From Tricholoma matsutake (lineage: Eukaryota > Basidiomycota > Agaricomycetes > Agaricales > Tricholomataceae): 64,000 nucleotides of DNA. A program made the position numbers and the translations under genes. Under the pieces are notes generated by a model. That model made no database searches. It worked only from the letters and a program-made list of their open reading frames with translations, and was not told where the DNA came from. Below are positions 24,532 to 37,492 of the stretch, piece after piece. Position 1 is the stretch's first letter; each line of letters begins with the position of its first letter. The stretch covers positions 8,370,001-8,434,000 of the forward strand of contig AP026539.1 in assembly GCA_026075535.2 (NCBI GenBank), written 5' to 3'.

Positions 24532-25570
24532 ATGCTGGCCCCCTCTGTCTTCTCAGGCCCTGGATTCGACTTTTCAAATGAACTACGGTGACAATACATT
24601 GTAAACTGCCCCCCAATTCCTTCTGACTTGCTCTGCAGTAACAACTTCATGTCTGGAAGGGGCGTACGGCTTCCCAAAGCCACAAGTACAGGAACAACCA
24701 TCGTGGGCTGTCTTTTCAAAGATGGGATAGTTTTGGGTGCAGATACGCGAGCGACGGAAGGTGAAATCGTCGCAGACAAGAACTGTGAAAAGGTACTGAC
24801 GTACGCTCCACTCTGTCTAATTAATTTTCACGACGTCTTCCTAGATCCACTACATTTCAGACTCGATTCGGTGCTGTGGTGCTGGAACGGCTGCGGACAC
24901 TGAATTCACTACCGCACTCATCTCTTCCAACATTGAATTACATGCCTTGTCGACTGGGAGGAAGCCGCGTGTGGTGACAGCGATGACAATGTTGAAGCAG
25001 ATGTTGTTCAGGTGATCATTTGAAATTCATGTCGAGTATTGACATGCTAATTACTGCCATTCTTTAAGGTACCAAGGCCAAGTTGGTGCTGCGCTTGTTC
25101 TTGGGGGAGTTGATGCTACAGGTCCTCACCTCTTCACAATCCATCCCCACGGATCTACAGACAAGCTACCGTACGTCACCATGGGCTCAGGTAGTTTAGC
25201 GGCTATGGCTGTTTTTGAAAGTGGTTGGAAACCCAACATGGAGGTCAGCGTTGAACCATCTTTTCCTCTACGTGTACTTATTTTTCTCTTTCTTGATCAG
25301 CGTGAGGAGGCTTTGAGCCTGGTGAAGGCGGCCATTTCTGCTGGTATTTTCAATGATCTTGGCTCAGGATCCAATGTCGATGCCTGCATAATCACTGCAA
25401 CACATACCGAAATGCTTCGGAATGTGGAGATGCCTAATCAACGTGTACAAAAGGAAAGGCAGTATGGATTCAGAAGGGGAACAACGGCGTGGAAGACGGA
25501 GAGTGTTAGAAATCTGATTATCAGTGAGGAGACAACGCTGGTTGGTGCAGATGCGATGGATACTTCTTAG
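24532..25570 (+). CDS. PUP1: 20S proteasome subunit beta2 (PUP1/PSMB7)
   Basis: Beta2 carries the trypsin-like activity of the 20S proteasome. Five exons (24532-24587, 24639-24792, 24845-25011, 25069-25243, 25301-25570) give 273 residues. The pro-sequence ends at KATSTG and the mature protein should begin at Thr38 of TTIVG, the N-terminal nucleophile. Family marks are [51 protein letters not shown] and [12 protein letters not shown], with a long C-terminal arm that in yeast wraps around beta3. It is divergent from the aldehyde dehydrogenase. Confidence 0.95.
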
Positions 25571-25709
25571 AATGACTTATGTAGAACTCTAATGTTGTCA
25601 GTTCATAAGACAACAAATTCACATTTAGTACAGTGTGAAACCCGAAAACTGATCGAAGTTTTAGTACATAACTCAAATTTCAACTTACAAGCCTCAGCGA
25701 GCCCATTCG

Positions 25710-28700
25710 ATGACTAGAACCAAGGTATTCCAAATCTATCGTGATGGCTCCAATATCTACAGACGACTGTTGTAGAAAAGTGCGCCCAAGCATCGCAATA
25801 AAAAGGACAATGGCTACCGCACCGACATTCTGAATAAATCCGACATGGAAAACGAGCGCTTCACTGCCTACTACAAGGCACAAAATATAGTTCCAGAAAA
25901 CGAATGGGAGTCTTTTATGAGTGCCTTGCGACAGCATCTTCCAACAACCTTTCGTGTAGTGGGTAGTCGACAGTGCGTATCTTTTGTTGCTCAGTGACTG
26001 TCCTCACTCCTCATCTATTCACAGGATAGCAACCTCTCTCAACGAGACTATTAAGAACACGCACGTCCCAAGTCTTAGCGAAGTTGTTTTTGAGGGCCAA
26101 CACGTTCCACCACCTGTGCAGATCCCGTGGTACATTGAGACCTTTTGATTTTCGCTCGCTAGTCTGAGCTTTACAAGGTATCCTGATGGACTCGCATGGC
26201 AGTTCAACGTCCCCAAGAAGGTCCTGCGCAAATCAGAGGAATTCAAAAAGTTCCATTCATTCCTCGTATTCGAGACCGAAGTTGTGCGTATGTCGCTACA
26301 CGGTGGTATGCTGATCCATTCGATTGAACATGTTCAAGGGAAATATATCCAGACAAGAGGCAGTCAGCATGCTTCCCCCGCTCTTTTTGGATGTCTTACC
26401 CCATCATAAGGCATTTCATTCAAAATTTTCTGGTGTTCCCAATCGTAACAAGCGTGCCTCCAGGTCATGGACATGTGTGCGGCACCAGGATCAAAAGTGG
26501 GCTCTTTGTTTCGACTGTAATTCACTATCGATTCTAGATCCTCCCCCAACTATAGACAGCCCAACTTCTAGAAGCTCTCCATGCACAGGATTCCCTTACA
26601 GCAACAGCAATACCTTCAGGCCTGCTGTTGGCCAATGACAGTGACAACAAACGTACCCACCTCCTGATCCATCAATCGGCACGTCTCCCTAGTCCTGCTC
26701 TTATGGTCACGAATCTCGACGCTTCCATCTACCCTATCTTGAAAGTTCCTTCTGCGGAGGGGCAACTGGAGCAGTTGCGATTTGACAGAATATTATGTGA
26801 CGTGCCTTGCAGTGGCGATGGAACCATTCGGAAAAACATCGGAATTTGGAAAACCTGGCAACCTATGGATGGAAACGGTCTACATGCGTTAGTCATCTGA
26901 TTGCTCTATGTGGCCGATGAGAATAACGTCCCCTGCAGTTTACAACTTCGGATTCTCCAACGAGCGATGAAACTTTTGAAGAGCGATGGAAGGATTGTAT
27001 ACTCTACCTGTTCATTGAATCCTGTTGAAAACGAAGCCGTTATCGCCGATGCCTTGAAAGCGAATACTGGTTGGTGTACATTGTGTTCGTTGAGATGACG
27101 GATGTTATGACTGCTTATCAGATTTTTACCTGGTCGATGTTTCCACAAGGCATCCAGAACTGAAGCGGAGACCGGGGTTGACAACATGGTGGCCAAGTGT
27201 TAATCGTGAAAGCACAACATCGTATGAGACTTACCAAGATTTCTTGAATTCTCCGCATGCACAAAGCAATACAAAGCTGACAGAAGGTCATTGGCCACCG
27301 AAAGAATTTGAATCTCTTAACCTTCATCGATGGTCTGTTTTGTGTATCATTCTTATTCAGTAACTAACCGTCTGCAACATCCACAGCTTGAGGATATACC
27401 CGCATCTTCAAGATTCAGGTGGTTTCTTTATTGCTGTGCTTGAGAGAAGGTTGCAAGGTGAATATACATCTGGCGTGGGCACCAACATCAGGTATGTGCT
27501 GCTTGGTGCCCGATTACCTGAATACGAGGACTAAGTTCTCATAGGGAACGGAAACGAGAGGCCGGGTATCCAGACGAGGTTCCTGAGACCAAAAGACTTC
27601 GATTAACGGACGAACACGTCAAATTAGAGATGGAGGAGATGACTCATCTTCCCACCATAGAGGCAGAAGTTCAGATTATGGATATGGAATTAAAAGCTGA
27701 GAAAGATCCCTCTGCTGAAGAATCTACACCAAGCATTTCAAACAAGGCCGGGAAAATAAAGAAAGGCAAAGCCACTGAAGGTGTCATTTCCTTCAAGGAG
27801 CAGCCTTACACTTTCTTGGCTCCGGGAGATTCTATCCTTCTGAACTGCATGTGAGCTGGACAACTTAGCCATTGATATTGCCTTTTAATTTACCATCCCA
27901 GAGAGCGATTATCCCTCAACTCTGAATTTCCATCATCCAACGTGCTTGTCCGCAATCCCAGAGGGGACGCTGTCCGTTCGTTGTATCTAACTAACGATTT
28001 AGTGAAGGCTGTGGTCGAAAACAACGAATACACCCGTATACGCCTCATGGCTGCCGGAACAAAGGTGTTCACGAAGCAAGATGCGGCCAAGGGCGTTGAG
28101 CCCCAGTTTCGTATCCTTGGAGAAGGCCTGCCAGTCGTTTTAACTTATGTAGATCCGTCAACGATCATTACAGCCGATTTAACTTCGCTGAAAACATTGG
28201 TTCAATCATACTATCCACTATGTTCATCGTTCACAACACCATTCAGATTCATTGTTGAAGCTCGACGTAAGCTTTGCTCTGTTTATTAACTCGTACTCAT
28301 CCTCGCCACCAGCTGTTGGAAGCCATGTTGTTCGGTTCCCTCCTGAGAAATTGGACAACGGAACGTAAGTGCTCGCGGAATTTGTCGGTAACCTTATTCA
28401 GACTACTGTTATGTGAATACAGAATGACGAATGAACTTGTGCTACCCATTTGGAAATCCAATGTTTCGTTAACATTGATGATGGACAAGAAGGCAAAAAG
28501 GTTCTGTTACGTTCATGGACATGTCGAACGACTCACCCATTGTTGGTCTCGTAGTGCACTTAGCCTCCGTCTGTTTGGTGCAGACATCACTACCGCAGGA
28601 CGAGATGCTGCTCAGCAGAAGAAATCCGCTCCAGCTGCCCTAGATTCCACCATGTCTGTATCATCCAGAGATGAAGAAGCGAATATGAACATTGAAAATG

Positions 28701-28723
28701 CTAGCATCATTGTCAATTCTTGA
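25710..28723 (+). CDS. NCL1: tRNA (cytosine-5) methyltransferase NSUN2/NCL1 (Trm4)
   Basis: The enzyme places m5C in several tRNAs using S-adenosylmethionine in the nucleus. Fifteen exons (25710-25724, 25776-25972, 26025-26129, 26178-26283, 26339-26410, 26464-26496, 26556-26887, 26939-27069, 27122-27332, 27387-27491, 27545-27850, 27902-28266, 28313-28364, 28423-28500, 28555-28723) give 758 residues. The AdoMet motif MDMCAAPGSKTAQLLE spans exons 6-7; the release cysteine is in DVPCSGDGTIRKN (codon at 26808) and the nucleophile cysteine in YSTCSLNPVENE (codon at 27009). The start is chosen because a 5-codon first exon joins cleanly to a basic N-terminus. Intron 26411-26463 uses a GC donor. The C-terminal PUA-like region ends with a Ser-rich tail. 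Confidence 0.93.
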
Positions 28724-28840
28724 AATGGACAATGATGCATATCAGAATGATTAACAATTACATGAAATTGCTAGTGCGATGGATTGTGGATATGTCAGAC
28801 AAAAGCAGTTGATCAAGAGCTTGAAGTAACGTAGCACACT

Positions 28841-31800
28841 TTAAAATGATACAAGGATAGACTGTAGCCACTGGTTTTTTTCTATGCGTGGACGGAATTC
28901 TTCCAAACAGCTTCTCAGTTCTCTGACCTGTGATTCGGAGTTTTGATCATCATCACCGGCCATAATAATGTCCTCGCCGTCTGTAACGGGGCCTCGAGAG
29001 GACCAAGCAGAAAGAAATTCTTCTATAATCTGGATGCCTTCTTCTGTGACTTCTGAAGGAACTTCGGGTTCTGTTTGCTTTTCATCTACACAGAGGTTAG
29101 TTTGATACATCAGAACAAAACGTAACCGGTACCATGGCCAAAATTTTCAAGTTCGTCGGCCTTTCTTTTAGCAAGCTATTGTGCCTAGATTAGGCATGGG
29201 ATACGCAAAACTGGCAAACCTTACTTTCACTACGTTCTCAGGGAAGTTGGCAAGTTCGGCAACGTGGATTCCAAAACTCTGGTCGGAAATCCCTATTCTC
29301 AAGCATTTATTGAAGCGATTCTCCGAAGGAAACTTCAAGCCTACCCACCTGGCTCCACCTTGTACAGGAGGGTTATATCACGGTCTTGCGACTGCTTTCC
29401 AGTTGAGGATACATGAGCTACAACATGTAAGTTGTTCACATGAGGGAGCTGTTGGTCGAGAGCTGTGAGCTCGTGGAAGTGCGTAGCAAAGAGACAGAAG
29501 GCGTGAATCTCGGATGCAATGTGTCTATACTCGAGGTTCAGAAGTGCGAAATAGGAAAGTGGACCGTAGACCTTACTCAGAGATTGCCCAGGCAAGCCCG
29601 AATCCGTCATACGTGGAAGTCCCTGCAAAAGATACATAAGCCCAAAGCGAAGGCTATTGACATTGGACTCTACCTCGTCCAAGCTCATCGATGATTATGA
29701 GAGAATCCTTAGTCGCGGACTGTCAATCCATTAGTGACGTCTACGTGTACCTCCGCAGTCTGCACACACCCTAAGGATCGTAGCAGTTTCTAGCATCTCA
29801 GCCATAAAAGTAGAGACACCCTTCAATTGACTATCCCCCGCCCCCACTCTGCATAGAATGGAATCGAAGATAGGAACCTGAGCTTCAGAACAGGGTACAA
29901 AACATCCAGTTTGCGCCATTAAGACTATCGCACCGACCTAGAAGAAATGATATGCCTGAATGGTAATAACAAAACGGATTGTACGAACTTGGCGAATGTA
30001 TGTGGACTTTCCACCCATGTTTGGCCCCGCTAAATGAGCATTAGACATGTCATACGTGGACTGAAGGATTCAGAACGCACTGATAATATGAAACTCGCTC
30101 TTGTCTGCGTGTTTGAAATACTTTACAACAATCGTATGGACACGGCAGCCTGCACCCACCTTTGATCATCTGAACGTCATTGGGAATGAATGAGATATCA
30201 TCTTGGACCTCCAGACAAGGGTGCCGTGCGTCTCTAAGGATGAGACTTCCCGAACCTGTTTAGGGCTCAGCTCAGGGAAGAACATTAGGGTGCATGCGTC
30301 ATCGAGAAACCTTTTTCGAGGACCTTCGGCTTCACATACGCTTCAGGAGCGTTCACAGACACATGCGCAAGACTGTCAAAGACCGACATCAGTACATATT
30401 GTTCGTGTTCACATTGAGCTCACCTCAGAATCACATCAAGATGAGCAATCACATTGTCGAGCGATTCCAGCACGGGAGTATACGTTGCTCAAGCTAGATG
30501 AGCGGAAGGCTTCCCGAGAAAGATTCTGTAGTATACCTGCTATGTTCACGACCTCCTTTACCAACCCACTCTGTGCCCGGCTGTAGCTCTGGGAAAATTC
30601 CATATAATCTTCAGCAAGGCGCTTGAGCTTAGACGTCCTGAAGAAAACGCCGCTCTTAGTTTGCCCTATCTCCGTGTACTTATTTGACAGCCCTTTTGCG
30701 TCCTGTAAGACATGCTTTCAGTATTAGACACGAGACATCGTCTTGCAGCGTACATTCTTTGTCAGCCGGAAGCAGTACCCATAAACCGGGTTATTCTCCA
30801 GATGAAGCTTCTTATCCAGTTCCAAGTCGAGATCGAGACCGACTTCACGATGTTCTTCATCTAAGCCATCTCGGACCTGTCGGTATGTCAGCCGCTGCTT
30901 GGATTGAGCAGTGAGACATACCTTGGTAAGTTTTCCTGCCAGTTCCCGCAATCTGGGGTCATAGTCTGGTTTTATAACATAGTTGTGATTATCCAGCTCC
31001 TTAAGATCAATGGTTTGTTCCACCATCTCCGCGTATTTTCCAAGGCTTGCTTGGTATTCCTGTAAACCAAGTAAGTAAATATTACCACTGAACGACATGT
31101 ACTCTGACCTTCAGGGAATTCAGGTAGACATCTTCTACCAGCGGTATAAATTCTTTCCTATCCGTTTGTATACCCTCAAGCGCCTCGATCATCCCGGGTA
31201 GCTACACATTGCATATTATACGACTGCACGAAAAATACACAAGCCTAATACAGACCTTAATGACAACCTGATATACACGAACAATGTCTTCCAGTGTGGC
31301 CACCGACTTTTGGAGGCGTTTGCTGAGACGGTGCATATCTGGCATAACTTTCATGAACTCGTCCTAATCACCGTGAGCAGCATGGAAATTCAAGGAAGGC
31401 AGATAACGGACCTGGAGTGTTCTTCGTGTGTCTGTATCTTCTAAGAAAGTTTCAACTAAGTCCTGTCTTTTATCTGGTAGAACATTGTGTTAGCACAAGG
31501 AAGTGCGGATAGTGCAGGAGTGAACATACGAATTTCATGCAGGTTGACGAGGGGTTGCTTCAACCATGTTCCAAGGAGCCTGGACCCTTGTGCAGTTTTG
31601 CATTTGTTCAGCAGTCCTAATAAAGTAGTATTGCGAGTTGTCGTTCCCTAAATACAGGTAACATCAAGAAACTGAAAAGGTGCAAGTGGAAAAGCCTACA
31701 GCATTTCCTGGCGCTTCAGTCAGGTTCAAAGCTTTCAAGGCACTGGCGTCAAGTTTCATATACTGGGAGAGATCGTGAGTACGAAGAGAGTAGGTGCCAT

Positions 31801-32985
31801 GATTTGATGGGTCAGAGAGAAGAGAAAGATAGGTCATTAGCGCAGAGAGAGCAGAAGGAGCGGTAGGGAGAGACAATTCGGCTATGTCGTACAATAGTTA
31901 GATACACATAACAGGCAAAGAAGAAAACACACGAATGGTCATCGTAGCATCGGCGGACGATGATTGTGAGACTGGGGTTGGCTTTAGAAGACGGGGCGCG
32001 TCGTCTGCGATGTTTTTTGCGGTAAACTCGCCTTGGGTGGATAAGTGGAAGATGCGAAGAAACGTTATAGGAGCATACTTGGTTTTCTCTCAGAAACGAC
32101 AACTCCACATCGGTCAAGTACTGCTTTAAGCTTGTTGAGGTCGATATCACGGTCAGTAGTTCCAGACGTAGTGCCAGTTGGAACAATAGCTTCCTTGACA
32201 GATAGCTGAATGATCAGAGACTGCAGGAGTGTTGTGAGTATGTTGAATCAATTCAGAGCAGGGAGAGATGGCGTACCTCAGTGTTTGAAAAGAGGTCATT
32301 GTCGACAAAGTCAGCGACGCCAAGCTGCCTAATGCTAGTATCAGCGAATGCAACACCGACGGTCCTAAGTTTCGTTTTGCCGCCAGAAGGGGCAGAGGCG
32401 AGCTTAATGGCCATAACGATTGGGGCCGATAGAAGGTCTGAATTGGAAAAAAGGAGGTCTTCGACTTCTTGCAAATTCCCGGGAGATGCCTAGGGTGCAT
32501 CGAGAGTAAGTGATAGATGAACATCGTTTAGCTCAGATCCCCACCTCTTTATCTAAACGAAACTTAGAGCACTTCTTACCCTGACCAGGCTCCGGAACCC
32601 ATATTTCTACGCGTAGTTGCTTAACTGTTAAGGCTTCCCTAAGCAACATCAGGGCTACGCTGACTTTGAGAGAGACGCTGGGAAGGCCAGCAGTCCGCCC
32701 GCCTGCACCAAGGTACTTTATGACTGAGTTTGTACGATATGTATGCTGGGCAACAAAGAGAGCGTCAGGTCCATATACTGCATAGAATGAATCGCTGCCT
32801 GTGCGGTGGAAGAGACGAAGAGTGCCAGTTTCTGGCGATTTCGGTGGTAATTTGGCAAAAAATGAAATAAAGCCGGGGTCAGTTGTCTGATCTGTGATGG
32901 TCGTGGTCAATAAGAGAGAAGTATACTCTAAGGTTTGTTTAATACCAGCCAAGTCGTCGTTTGCATCCTTTTCTTTTCCGTACAT
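28841..32985 (-). CDS. MSH2: DNA mismatch repair ATPase MSH2
   Basis: MSH2 pairs with MSH6 or MSH3 to detect mismatches. The minus-strand gene is split by many short introns; the first exons are 32946-32985, 32545-32891, 32277-32489, 32079-32220, 31934-32032, 31700-31881 and 31530-31647. The mismatch-binding domain ([36 protein letters not shown]) comes first, then the connector and lever domains ([20 protein letters not shown]), the clamp, and the ATPase with Walker [14 protein letters not shown] (30001-30030), signature [12 protein letters not shown], Walker [20 protein letters not shown] interrupted by one intron, and the His-box [14 protein letters not shown]2-specific C-terminal helix-turn-helix residues are present. 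The first intron is in frame and would add non-family residues if retained. Exon edges in 28,900-31,500 were not all fixed. Confidence 0.93.
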
Positions 32986-33078
32986 TGTGGACCTGGTCGT
33001 CGATATCAGTTGTCACTTCACGTGATCGTATTCAATGCTTATGTACGCTCGTCAAGATTTCATTTTCCAATCGTCACG
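32986..33078. promoter_or_regulatory. Bidirectional promoter MSH2/CCT2 with CACGTG
   Basis: Only 93 bp separate the two divergent starts. CACGTG lies at 33019-33024. The site is the third such motif in a head-to-head gap of this window; its role is inferred. Confidence 0.5.
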
Positions 33079-35129
33079 ATGTCCATGCAAATTTTCGGCG
33101 AACAGGTCGGTAGTACATTCCTGTTTGTGGTGTGTTCAAAAGCAAGATATTATTTCATACATAGGCAACAGAGGAGAAGGCTGAAAATGCGCGTCTTTCA
33201 TCTTTCGTGGGCGCTCTGGCACTCGGAGACCTCGTGAAATCAACCCTCGGTCCCAAAGGGATGAACAAAATCCTTCAGTCCGCGTCCACGGGGGACATCA
33301 ACGTTACCAATGATGGCGCAACAATACTCAAGGCAATCCAGCTTGACAACGCAGCCGCCAAAATTCTTGTCAATATTTCCAAAGTGCAAGACGATGAAGT
33401 TGGAGATGGAACAACAAGCGTCACTGTCCTTGCTGCTGAGTTATTGAGGGAGGCGGAGAAGCTTATTGCACAGAAGATCCATCCACAAACGATCGTTGAA
33501 GGGTTCCGAATTGCAAGCCTTGCTGCTTTAAAATCTTTGGAGAGGGCTGCTGTTGATAATCGGTCAATATTGGTCATTATCAATAGTGTTTACATCTGAT
33601 CATTCGATAGCTCAGATCCTGTTGTCTTCCGGGAAGATCTGTTCAACATCGCGCGAACGACTTTATCTTCAAAAGTACTTGCTCAAGACAAAAGCTATTT
33701 TGCTAATCTTGCAGTCGATGCCGTTCTCCGACTGAAAGTATGATACTGGTATCCAGTTTTGCACTTGTATTGACGTGATGGCTGTAGGGATCGATAGACT
33801 TGGAACATATTCAGATCATCAAGAAGGTGGGCGGAAAGCTCACTGATTCATATCTCGACGAGGGTTAGTTCATTCAAGTTATAGGAAGTTTATCGTATAA
33901 GTGGCACCCCACCCCCTAGGTTTCATTCTTGACAAATCCATCGCGGTGAATTCACCGAAACGGCTAGAAAATGCCAAGATCCTCGTCGCCAATACATGTA
34001 AGTCAAGAAATGACATTGTCTAATGAGATCTGACAGAAACACACAAAGCAATGGACACGGACAAAATCAAGGTCTTTGGGGCCAGAGTCAAGGTAGACGG
34101 GACGGGGAAGCTTGCAGAACTTGAGCGCGCAGAACGGGTGGGTGACCTGTGTTGTTACTTGTGAAAGGACAACTAACATCCGTCGCAGGAAAAAATGAAA
34201 GCCAAAGTAGATGCTATCGCTGCTCATGGAATTAACTGCTTCGTGAACCGACAGCTGATCTACAACTACCCTGAATCACTCCTGGCGGAGAGGGGCATCA
34301 TGGTTATTGAACATGCCGATTTTGAGGGTGTGGAGCGACTATCGCTTGTGACTGGCGGCGAAATTGCCAGTACGTTTGATCGGCCGGACCTGGTGAAACT
34401 CGGGCAATGTGAGTTGATTGAAGAGATCATGATTGGCGAGGACAAGGTATGTCGTTGGCATTGAAATTCCTATCGCTATGACATGAAGTGGAACATCTAG
34501 CTCATCAAATTTTCCGGCGTCGCTGCGGGCGAGGCCTGCACTGTCGTGCTTCGCGGCTCCACAAATCAGATGGTTGACGAAGCCGAACGATCACTGCACG
34601 ATGCCCTTTCCGTGCTATCACAGACCGTGAAAGAAACCCGGACTGTTCTTGGGGGTGGCTGCTCGGAGATGCTCATGAGTTGCGCTGTCGAGGAAGAGGC
34701 GCGGAAGGTCCGCGGCAAAAAGGCAATTGCTACAGAGGCATTTGCACGAGCACTCAGACAAATTCCGACCATCCTTGCCGATAATGCTGGGTACGATTCC
34801 TCTGACCTAGTTACAAGGCTGAGGGCTGCGCATTACGAAGGTCAAGTAGATGCAGGGCTTGGTAGGACGCCTTTTGTGTATCTTGTCCTGCGGGTCACTT
34901 ACCACGATTCTAGACATGGATCAAGGAATGATTGGGTCAATGAGAAAATTGGGGGTTACCGAAAGCTACAAGCTCAAACGACAAGTGATACTCAGCGCGA
35001 GCGAGGCTGCAGAAATGATCATTCGGTATGTTTGAACTTGCAGACAGGAATGGTAATTTGTTGATTGATTGTTTTTTTAGCGTTGATGATATTTTACGGG
35101 CGGCACCGCGGAGACGCGAGGCAGTATAA
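33079..35129 (+). CDS. CCT2: Chaperonin TRiC/CCT subunit beta
   Basis: CCT2 is one of eight subunits of the cytosolic chaperonin that folds actin and tubulin with ATP. The first exon is 33079-33105 and the second starts at 33165 ([19 protein letters not shown]). ATP-site marks are [25 protein letters not shown] and [19 protein letters not shown]; the equatorial return has [10 protein letters not shown] and [14 protein letters not shown]. The beta-specific segment [16 protein letters not shown] and the substrate-loop region [17 protein letters not shown] separate it from other CCT subunits. The last exon ends [15 protein letters not shown]. At least nine exons are needed; not every internal edge was fixed. 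The gene is divergent from MSH2. Confidence 0.93.
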
Positions 35130-35650
35130 CATGTAGGGCATTAGGAGTGCATTTTGTAGAGCACTTTCGGGAAACCGGTCGAAGTCGAGCCGGACGAACA
35201 GCTCCACTCAGTGTGGCATATTGGCAACCTTGACCAAAACATAAGGTTGGACTGCGTTGTTGAAGAGCTCTATTGTAATAAACACCCAGTAGTAAATGGC
35301 TGTGCAAGAGATATAAGACCGGCTCGACCAGTAGCTCAACGTTCAACCGTGACATTAATCCAATATTTCAAGGCTGAGCGCTGAGCGCTGAACCCTGGCG
35401 ACTGTAGTCGTATAAATGTTCTCGCGCATCGGACGTCTCATGCTCTCGGAGCATTTTCTCGCTGTGGATTATGCTGATTTTGGCGTCCGAGTTAGACGGT
35501 TGAGCGTGAAACAGTGCATGTCCTTCCGAGTGCGATGCTTACCCTCGACTTAGAGCACTCTAGTATCTTCATCCTCTCGCTTAGCTCGTAATTTTGCCCA
35601 CCTGCTTCGCTACTCTAAGCTCGCTATTGAACAGGAGTTCGCAAATATCC
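35130..35650. other. Gap between CCT2 and the DIRS element
   Basis: About 520 bp with no long open frame and no recognised repeat. It includes the CCT2 3' flank and probably the 5' end of the DIRS element, whose exact start I could not place. Confidence 0.45.
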
Positions 35651-35899
35651 ACGACAAGACCGCCTCATTTTTAAAGCATGGTCCACACTCTTTAGCATCT
35701 TCGGACAGCTGCAAAAGAAAGGCAGACCAAGACATCGATGTTCCCCGTTATCGTCGTCAATTTGCCTGGTCGGATCATCCTGTCAAACAACAGTTATCAC
35801 CTGCTGCACTCTACACTGAAACTGCGCCGCCACTTGCATCTCTTCCTCCACATCTCCTGAATGACCCTATCATTCAACACACTCTTCATTCCTTAGGAG

Positions 35900-37236
35900 A
35901 TGCCATCAAAGTCGAAACACCTTTCAATGTTGATAGATTCGAGTCACTACTTGTTGATCATCCTAACCAGCCATTCGTCCGTTCAGTCTAAAGGTCTACG
36001 AGAAGGATTTTGGCCGTTTGATGAAGGGGATTGGAAACTAGAGCTGGAGGAAATCATTGGTAACTACTCCACCAGAGAGCCAGACCTTGAGGCTATTCGC
36101 GCGTTCCGTGACAAAGAACTTCTAGCAGGTCGATGGTCCGATCCTTTACCGAACACAGAGCTTCTTCCTGGGACGAATATTTCTCCTATGTTTGTAGTCT
36201 GGCAAAATCAAAAACCCCGTGTTGTTACAGATCACTCTGCCTCTGGCTTGAGTGATGGAATTCCTCGTAGGTTAAATATGATGACATGCATCCATTCGGG
36301 CAATCCCTACGTGATGTTCGTGCTGCAAACCCTCACCGACACATTATCACTTTCAAATCTGACGTCTCATCAGCCTTCCTCAATCTTCTAGCACATCCTA
36401 TATGGCAACTTCGCCAAGTTGTTGTTGTGGACAGAGTCTTTTATATAGTTCGTCGATTGGTGTTTGGCAATAGAGCCTCTCCTCGCTGTTGGTGTGCCGT
36501 TTCGGGCTTGTTGTGCTGGATTGCGACAAAGAAACTGGATATTCAGGGTTTGCATGTATACATGGATGACTTTTTCGGCTGGGATTTTGCTGACAACCTC
36601 ATCACTTATCATGGTCAACCTCGTCCTCGAAAACAAGTCCAACTCCTCATTTTCTGGGAATCTATCTCCTGTCCCTTTGAAGATCGCAAACAAGAACACG
36701 GTGAACAACTCAAAATCATTGGATTCTGGGTCGACGCTCCTCAGGGTACCATCTCCCTTTCACCCGAAAAAATTCACACTTTCCTCAATACTCCCAATCG
36801 CAGTCCTGCACTCCGTGACTGGCAGCGCCTCGCTGGACAGCTCAATTGACTTTTAAATGTACTACCTTGGGGACGTCCAGCTCTAACAGAATTGTACCAA
36901 AAGACTAGTGGCGAAAAACACCCATATGCAGCAATCCCAATCAACGTGACCGTCATATTGGACCTTACTTGGTTGACATCTGTCATTCCATGGTCAACCG
37001 GTATCTGTTTGATTGATGCAGGTATTTGGTCTGATTATGAAGCGGATTTCGTTGCATGGACTGACGCAAGCCTTAAACTTGTGGCTGCCTTTGTATACAC
37101 TGGTAGCACCTTTGTATATCCCCTCAAATCACCTCCTGTCGACTCTAAAGACAAAATTGACATCTTCCTCGAACTCCTTGTGATTCTATCTGCCATTTTC
37201 CATGTCGCATCTTTCATCCTCCCTGATGCCTGTTGA
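35900..37236 (+). pseudogene. DIRS reverse transcriptase and RNase H, broken
   Basis: Blocks in sequence show REGFWPFDEGDWK, KPRVVTDHSASGLSDGIPR, FKSDVSSAFLNL and VYMDDFFG (catalytic YxDD), then DFVAWTDASLK, which fits the first acidic residue of a DIRS-type RNase H. The blocks lie in at least three frames (35900-36391, 36286-36849, 36892-37236) separated by frameshifts and a stop at 36847. In active relatives this protein copies the RNA into circular DNA. This copy cannot make it. Confidence 0.75.
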
Positions 37237-37492
37237 TTTGGACAGACAGCCTTGACTCTGTAGCCTTGCTTAACTCCTTATGTGCCACTGAAGCACTTCA
37301 CAATGCACCCCTTCTCGCCATTGCTGACATCATCCTTTGCTCTGACATTGATCTTCGCATTCAACACATCGAAGGCAAAAAGAACATTCGTGCTGACATG
37401 CTCTCATGTCTCCTTTTACAGGAGTATGCTCGCAAATTCCCAGCTGACCGCATCTGCCTATTCTCGCCTCCACGAAATCTTCTGCCGGCGCG

